Positions 5,941-9,692 of a stretch of 9,692 nt of DNA are shown piece by piece; the first letter of the stretch is position 1; every line of letters begins with the position of its first letter. The stretch is taken from positions 1 through 9,692 of the forward strand of contig JAEZWR010000052.1 in NCBI GenBank assembly GCA_023420115.1. The letters are read 5' to 3'. The notes under the pieces were generated by a model. The model was not told the origin of the DNA and did not search any database. It saw nothing but the letters and a program-made list of their open reading frames with translations. The position numbers and the translations under genes were made by a program. This DNA is from Bacillota bacterium (GTDB lineage: Bacteria; Bacillota; Clostridia; Saccharofermentanales; Fastidiosipilaceae).

Positions 5941-6858
5941 ATGAAAAAGTTTGAAAAGATAGTAAAGTCACTTAATAAGTTTGGAGCTAGTTGTTTGACT
6001 TTGGCACTACTGACATCTATTGCTACTTTGGGTAAGATTTCAGCTGATGAGAAGAAACTTATCAGAATTGGGGTTAGTCCATCTCCACATGCGGAGATAA
6101 TCGAGCAAATAAAGGGCGAACTTGAAGACAAGGGAATAAAGATTGAGGTGCAAGAATTTACTGATTATAATACGCCCAATCTTGCCCTTGCCGAGGGAGA
6201 TATTGATGCCAATTATTTCCAGCATATACCATTTTTTGATGACTTCAAAGAGAAGGAAAATTTAGATCTTGAAATTCTCTGTGGTGTACATATTGAGCCG
6301 ATGGGAATTTATAGTGAGAAGCATAAATCTTTAGATGAATTAGAAGATGGTGCTGAAATTTTTATTCCAGAAGATACAGTAAATGGTGCGAGAGCTTTGA
6401 TTCTATTGCAAGCTAATGGAATAATCACTCTGAAAGATGATGCAGGACTAGAGGCTACTGAGAGAGATATAGTTGACAATCCTAAGAATATAAAAATTAC
6501 GGCGCTTGAGGCTGCCACTCTTGCTCAAACATATGGAGATGCTGATTTTGCAGTAATTAATGGAAACTATGCTATCCAGAATGGTTTGAATCCTCTCAAG
6601 GACTCACTTGCACTTGAAAATGAGAAATCTCCTTATACAAATATCATCGCTGTAAGAACAGGTGACGCCAAAAAAGAAGAGTTTCAGGCACTTAAAGAAG
6701 CACTACAGAGTGAAAAGGTTAAGGACTTCATTGAGAAAAAATACGAGGGAGCAGTAGTCTATGCAGCCTATGATCCTGATAAAGATGACAAAGTGAGTGA
6801 AGAAAGCTCTGCTTCTGATTCTAAAAATAGTGAAAGTACGGATAAGGAAAATAAATAA
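5941..6858 (+). CDS. metQ: Methionine-binding protein MetQ (NlpA family)
   Basis: Extracellular substrate-binding subunit delivering methionine to MetNI. The 305 residues show NlpA-family blocks: IRIGVSPSPHAEI (41-53), NYFQHIPFFDDF (91-102), VHIEPMGIYS (116-125), VNGARALILLQANGII (147-162) and FAVINGNYA (203-211). The N-terminus is basic, followed by a hydrophobic stretch (about 18-31). The only cysteine, Cys18, lies before that stretch, so there is no usable lipobox; ISA-DE at 34-37 looks like a type I signal peptidase site. Most MetQ proteins of Gram-positive bacteria are lipoproteins, so anchoring here is unclear. The C-terminal 26 residues are a charged Ser/Asp/Lys tail. The ribosome binding site GAGGTG (5931-5936) is four bases from the ATG. 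It is the last gene of the T-box-controlled operon. Confidence 0.92.
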   Translation: MKKFEKIVKSLNKFGASCLTLALLTSIATLGKISADEKKLIRIGVSPSPHAEIIEQIKGELEDKGIKIEVQEFTDYNTPNLALAEGDIDANYFQHIPFFDDFKEKENLDLEILCGVHIEPMGIYSEKHKSLDELEDGAEIFIPEDTVNGARALILLQANGIITLKDDAGLEATERDIVDNPKNIKITALEAATLAQTYGDADFAVINGNYAIQNGLNPLKDSLALENEKSPYTNIIAVRTGDAKKEEFQALKEALQSEKVKDFIEKKYEGAVVYAAYDPDKDDKVSEESSASDSKNSESTDKENK

Positions 6859-6885
6859 GATTAGTTAAAAGTAAAAGACAAGGTA

Positions 6886-6925
6886 AAGACCTCTAAGAGA
6901 GAAATACTCTTAGAGGCCTTTTCCT
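6886..6925 (+). terminator. Rho-independent terminator of the metNIQ operon
   Basis: Perfect 10-bp stem, CCTCTAAGAG (6890-6899) with CTCTTAGAGG (6907-6916), seven-base loop, followed by CCTTTTCCTTTTTC. On the minus strand the tail is only TCTTTACC, so use by the convergent glycosyltransferase gene is possible but weak. A second dyad further on (ACGAC 6952-6956/GTCGT 6982-6986 enclosing ATTATT-TG-AATAAT) has no T tract on either strand. Confidence 0.85.
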
Positions 6926-7039
6926 TTTTCGGATGATATCTTTGGAAATTTACGACTAGGATTATTTGAATAATTTTCGATGTCGTCTAGTATAGTATTA
7001 AAAGGTATCAACGTGATCGACATTTATGCGAAGCATCCC

Positions 7040-7993
7040 TTAGTTAGAAGAATCGGTTCTATCAGACTTGGGTAATATTCTTTCACTTATTATATATCTA
7101 GGTCTTGCCTTGACTTCATCATAGATACGCGAGATATATATACCTATAATTCCTAAAGAAAGAAGAATTAAGCCACCGATTATTAGTTCAAGTAAAATAA
7201 CGGTAGTGAAGCCTATAGCAGCGTGCCCCAGACAGAACTTGATTAAGGTTTGCAATGCAAGAATCATACCAAGTACAACAAATACTATTCCCAGAAGCAA
7301 TATAAGTTCGAGGGGCTTGCTAGAAAATGCGCTAATTGCATCGATGCTAAGTCTAATTTTTCTTGACAGGTTCCACTTGCTGATTCCCGTTTGTCGTTCT
7401 GCAACTTCAAATAAGACTTCTTTTCTCTTAAAGCCTAGCCAGGCACTTAGCCCCCTAAAAAAAGTTCCTCTTTCGGAAAATTGATTAAAAGCTTCGACAA
7501 CCTTTTTATCAAGAAGTTTAAAGTCAGATGCATTTTTTAAATTGATGTCGCCAGTACCAGCAAATAGTTTATAGAAAGAGTTGGCAGCGAAACGACTAAA
7601 TATAGATTCCTTGCCACGATCATTTTTCTTAGCTTCGACCACCTCGTAACCTTGTTTCCATAGCTCCACCATTTGATGTATGAGCTCCGGGGGGTGTTGT
7701 AAATCTCCGTCAATAAGAATTACGGCATCTGCTGAACATTCTTTCATTGCGGCGCAAATTGCAGCCTCTTTGCCAAAATTACGAGAGAAGCGAATCGCTC
7801 TGACCTCTGGGTATCTTTGACTAACAATTTCTATCTCATCCCAAGTGCGGTCTTTGGAGCCATCATCAATAAATAAAATCTCAAAACTACCATCAAGTGA
7901 TGACATTATTTTATGTACAGTATCAGCTGTTATTCTGACTTGAGCCTCCTCATTATAAAAAGGAATAAGGAGAGCGTAACGAACTTCGGACAT
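7040..7993 (-). CDS. Membrane-bound GT2 family glycosyltransferase (polyprenyl-phosphate type)
   Basis: Predicted to transfer a sugar from a nucleotide donor to undecaprenyl phosphate at the inner face of the membrane, supplying lipid-linked sugar for decoration of wall polymers or surface polysaccharide. The GT-A catalytic domain opens with YALLIPFYNEE, then FIDDGSKDRT and the metal-binding LIDGDLQHPP; RQTGISKW lies near its end. Two hydrophobic helices close the protein (about residues 228-251 and 263-287), as in the GtrB/DPM1-like subgroup. The start at 7993 (317 residues) is chosen over an ATG twelve bases upstream because GGAGG (minus strand 8003-7999) lies five bases before it; that GGAGG would be inside the longer version. 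It is convergent with metQ and divergent from the surface-protein gene, and a Fur-box-like palindrome lies directly upstream. The sugar and acceptor cannot be read from the sequence. Confidence 0.9.
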   Translation of the reverse strand: MSEVRYALLIPFYNEEAQVRITADTVHKIMSSLDGSFEILFIDDGSKDRTWDEIEIVSQRYPEVRAIRFSRNFGKEAAICAAMKECSADAVILIDGDLQHPPELIHQMVELWKQGYEVVEAKKNDRGKESIFSRFAANSFYKLFAGTGDINLKNASDFKLLDKKVVEAFNQFSERGTFFRGLSAWLGFKRKEVLFEVAERQTGISKWNLSRKIRLSIDAISAFSSKPLELILLLGIVFVVLGMILALQTLIKFCLGHAAIGFTTVILLELIIGGLILLSLGIIGIYISRIYDEVKARPRYIISERILPKSDRTDSSN

Positions 7994-8006
7994 ACTATCC
8001 TCCATA

Positions 8007-8025
8007 CTTAATGATTATCATTGTT
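8007..8025 (-). promoter_or_regulatory. Fur-box-like operator before the glycosyltransferase gene
   Basis: AATGATTATCATT (8010-8022) is a perfect 6-1-6 palindrome. The 19-bp window 8007-8025 matches the classical Fur consensus GATAATGATAATCATTATC (read in either orientation) at 15 positions. It ends four bases before the GGAGG ribosome binding site, so a bound repressor would block early transcription. A weak -10 (TATAAC on the minus strand, 8028-8023) overlaps its upstream edge; no -35 is convincing. Zur or PerR family members are alternatives. Confidence 0.5.
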
Positions 8026-8580
8026 ATATCTTAAATGTATTCTTATTATTTTAAAGCTAACAAAAAGCATATTCAAAAAATATTTTCAGATATCAAGAGC
8101 ATCTTTTATAACTAAGAGAAAGCAAGAAATATCTAGGGATAATTTGAATAATTAGAGTCATCATCACTGTGTATGTCAAAATACCAGCAATTTGAACGGT
8201 AAAAGTTTAATTTCAAATATGCTTTTGGATAATTTTGGCATTAATAGAATAACAGACAATTGTCATTAAAATGAAAAAATATTAATTTCTTTTGTGGTTT
8301 CTCTTACTTTTTACTATATAAAATAGTTATAAATAAAATTATAAAGTAATAAAACAGTTTCATAATTATTACGATATGCCTTGATTTTTTGTAATTTATT
8401 ACAATTATATTTCACCATTATTGATGTTCTTCGCAATATTCGAGTGGACTTTATTAAATTATTTCTCATGCTATCTTTACTTTGATTTTTTGTGAGCGGC
8501 AAGCTTTTCTTAAATTAATTCTAATTTTAATAATTGACATCTTTTTTGATGAAGGAAGTTTGGAGCTTAATTATTTTGGC
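8026..8580. other. AT-rich intergenic region without a convincing gene
   Basis: About 550 nt between the divergent glycosyltransferase and surface-protein genes. Open frames here, such as a minus-strand frame at 8314-8502 starting from TTG, lack ribosome binding sites and resemble no family. It contains two small dyads: GACAATTGTC (8255-8264) and TTGTAAT-TT-ATTACAA (8389-8404, 7-2-7). A TTGACA at 8534-8539 resembles a -35 for the downstream gene, but the position 17 bases on (AAGTTTG) is not a -10. No terminator, RNA gene or origin was recognised. Confidence 0.6.
8389..8404. repeat. Short inverted repeat, operator-like dyad
   Basis: TTGTAAT (8389-8395) and ATTACAA (8398-8404) form a perfect 7-2-7 inverted repeat. 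No T tract follows on either strand, so it is not a terminator. It could be an operator for the divergent promoters of this region, but in such AT-rich DNA chance is a real possibility. Confidence 0.3.
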
Positions 8581-8591
8581 GGAGGTGTCCC

Positions 8592-9692
8592 TTGCACAGA
8601 ACTCATTTGAATAAAAGACTAAGTAAAATATTGACGGCATTAGTTTTGGTATTTTCTATTTTAGTTGGTCTTTTGGCAGAGCAAAGTAGAATTATTTATG
8701 ATTATTATTTGATTGAAGCTTTGGAGCTAGATAATGACGAAATAAATACTGATACAAATGAGCTTGATTCAAATATAGGTTCTAATGATGTGCTTCCTGA
8801 AGATAGGTCTTTGGCGGATGGTGAAGATATGGATAGTAGCACAGATGAAGATGCTTTGCCCGACTTAGCTGATGATAGTGAAGTGCCAGATATTGATGTT
8901 AACGAAGAAAATAATATAGGGGACTCTGCTAATAATGTAGTATCAGATGAAAGTGATAATGAGGGTGGAGAAGCTGAGAATGATGTTTTAGCTGATCTTA
9001 AGTTTTATGTGGAAAATCGAGAATATCGAATTAGCTCATCGACTTTTTCTGGCTACTTAATTACAGGATATGAGGGAACTTTACCTAGCGAACTAAATTT
9101 ACCACAGGAAGTTGATGGGTATAGAGTAATTGGTGTTGCAGATAGAGTATTTATGAATTCTACTGGAGCTAGCATAATTAATATTCCTGACACTTATGAA
9201 GTGGTTCAAGATTATGCTTTTGCTAATATGGGTTTGATGGCTGTCCAAGGTGCTAAAAATTTGGCTGCTATTGGTGATAACGCCTTTAGAGATAACCAAA
9301 TTAATAGTTTGAGTTTGCCACAAGCTAAAGAAATTGGTGCCCAAGCTTTTGCTAATAATAGATTGACTGATTTGAGTATTCCTGCTGTTCGAGTTATTGG
9401 AGAATCTGCCTTTGCTGCCAATAATTTAAGCGTTGTTAATATTCCAGAAACTATTAATTCTATCGCGGGTAGCGCTTTTAACTACAATAATCGCGTTGTA
9501 AAAGTTAATACAAGTAGTGAGAATGTTCAGTCAAGTTTTAATACGACTTCTTATGGTTATGTTGTCAATCCAGCTACGATTACCTTGCAGTTCCAAGATA
9601 TGGATGGTAAGACGATTCTCGATGATGAGATTAGAGGTGTGGATCTCAGTGATCCCGAGAATGTTGTCGAGTTGGGTAAAGAGTATAGTTTC
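8592..9692 (+). CDS. BspA-type leucine-rich-repeat surface protein (partial, runs off window)
   Basis: Predicted secreted or cell-surface protein, 367 codons open to the window end. Translation starts at TTG 8592: GGAGGTG (8581-8587) is well placed, an in-frame TAA lies at 8568, and the first in-frame ATG (8829, residue 80) would remove the signal peptide. Residues 1-12 are basic and 13-29 hydrophobic, with possible cleavage after Ala29. Residues about 45-132 form a very acidic Asp/Glu/Asn/Ser linker. Six repeats of the LRR_5/BspA type follow (about 160-300), with AF or VF ending at 187, 210, 232, 253, 274 and 296 (spacing 21-23) and IP, IG and N-L at repeat positions. From about 329 a TITLQFQDMDGKTI stretch suggests a MucBP- or InlB-B-repeat-like beta domain. 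BspA-type repeats occur in adhesins of mucosal bacteria, so adhesion is plausible. The anchor (LPXTG or other) would be beyond the window. Confidence 0.85.
   Translation, partial: MHRTHLNKRLSKILTALVLVFSILVGLLAEQSRIIYDYYLIEALELDNDEINTDTNELDSNIGSNDVLPEDRSLADGEDMDSSTDEDALPDLADDSEVPDIDVNEENNIGDSANNVVSDESDNEGGEAENDVLADLKFYVENREYRISSSTFSGYLITGYEGTLPSELNLPQEVDGYRVIGVADRVFMNSTGASIINIPDTYEVVQDYAFANMGLMAVQGAKNLAAIGDNAFRDNQINSLSLPQAKEIGAQAFANNRLTDLSIPAVRVIGESAFAANNLSVVNIPETINSIAGSAFNYNNRVVKVNTSSENVQSSFNTTSYGYVVNPATITLQFQDMDGKTILDDEIRGVDLSDPENVVELGKEYSF

Noticed and set aside
6952..6986. Dyad ACGAC...GTCGT with inner ATTATT/AATAAT as terminator of the minus-strand glycosyltransferase
   Set aside because: No T tract follows on the minus strand and the outer stem is only five base pairs.
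8314..8502. 62-codon minus-strand open frame in the large gap
   Set aside because: It starts with TTG, has no ribosome binding site, is Asn/Lys/Ile/Tyr-rich as expected from random AT-rich DNA, and resembles nothing.
8534..8562. TTGACA as promoter of the surface-protein gene
   Set aside because: The hexamer 17 bases downstream (AAGTTTG region) has no -10 similarity, so a promoter is not supported.
9099..9421. Minus-strand open frames opposite the leucine-rich-repeat gene
   Set aside because: They are shadows produced by the repetitive codon pattern of the plus-strand repeats.

Overview
The window looks like chromosomal DNA of a low-GC Gram-positive bacterium (Bacillota, most likely an anaerobic, host-associated Clostridia-like lineage). 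This is an inference from AT-rich intergenic DNA, strong AGGAGG-type ribosome binding sites, hairpin-plus-T-tract terminators, a T-box riboswitch, an arginine deiminase, a tRNA gene without encoded CCA and a BspA-type surface protein. No species can be named from the sequence alone. The standard genetic code is used (TGA ends metN). No mobile element, CRISPR array or phage gene is visible.

Layout. Positions 1-211 hold the end of an rRNA operon: 23S-5S spacer, 5S rRNA and terminator. A monocistronic arginine deiminase gene (arcA, 294-1508) follows with its own terminator. An isolated tRNA-Asn gene (1657-1728) has a near-consensus promoter and terminator. Next come a stand-alone acyl carrier protein gene (2000-2227) and a CofE/F420-0:glutamate ligase-family gene (2296-3483), each followed by a terminator.

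The central part (about 3628-6922) is a methionine-uptake operon. It has a consensus promoter, a T-box leader with ATG specifier candidates and a TGGT acceptor-binding element, then metN (ATPase with NIL domain), metI (permease, ATGA overlap with metN), a 200-nt gap and metQ (binding protein), closed by a terminator. When uncharged tRNA-Met accumulates, the T-box should antiterminate and raise uptake. The metI-metQ gap holds a possible 15-codon ORF with a very good ribosome binding site, whose end is folded into a two-tier hairpin. The MetQ precursor lacks a usable lipobox cysteine.

The right part has a convergent minus-strand polyprenyl-phosphate-type glycosyltransferase gene (7040-7993) with a Fur-box-like palindrome just upstream of its ribosome binding site. 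About 570 nt of AT-rich DNA without a convincing gene follows. A TTG-initiated secreted protein gene then runs off the window (8592 to the end): signal peptide, acidic linker, six BspA-type leucine-rich repeats and the start of a further beta-rich domain.

Most genes are recognisable families. I did not find a clearly new multi-gene system. The best leads are the metI-metQ intergenic element, the Fur-like operator, the isolated CofE-family ligase, the non-lipoprotein MetQ and the partial surface protein.
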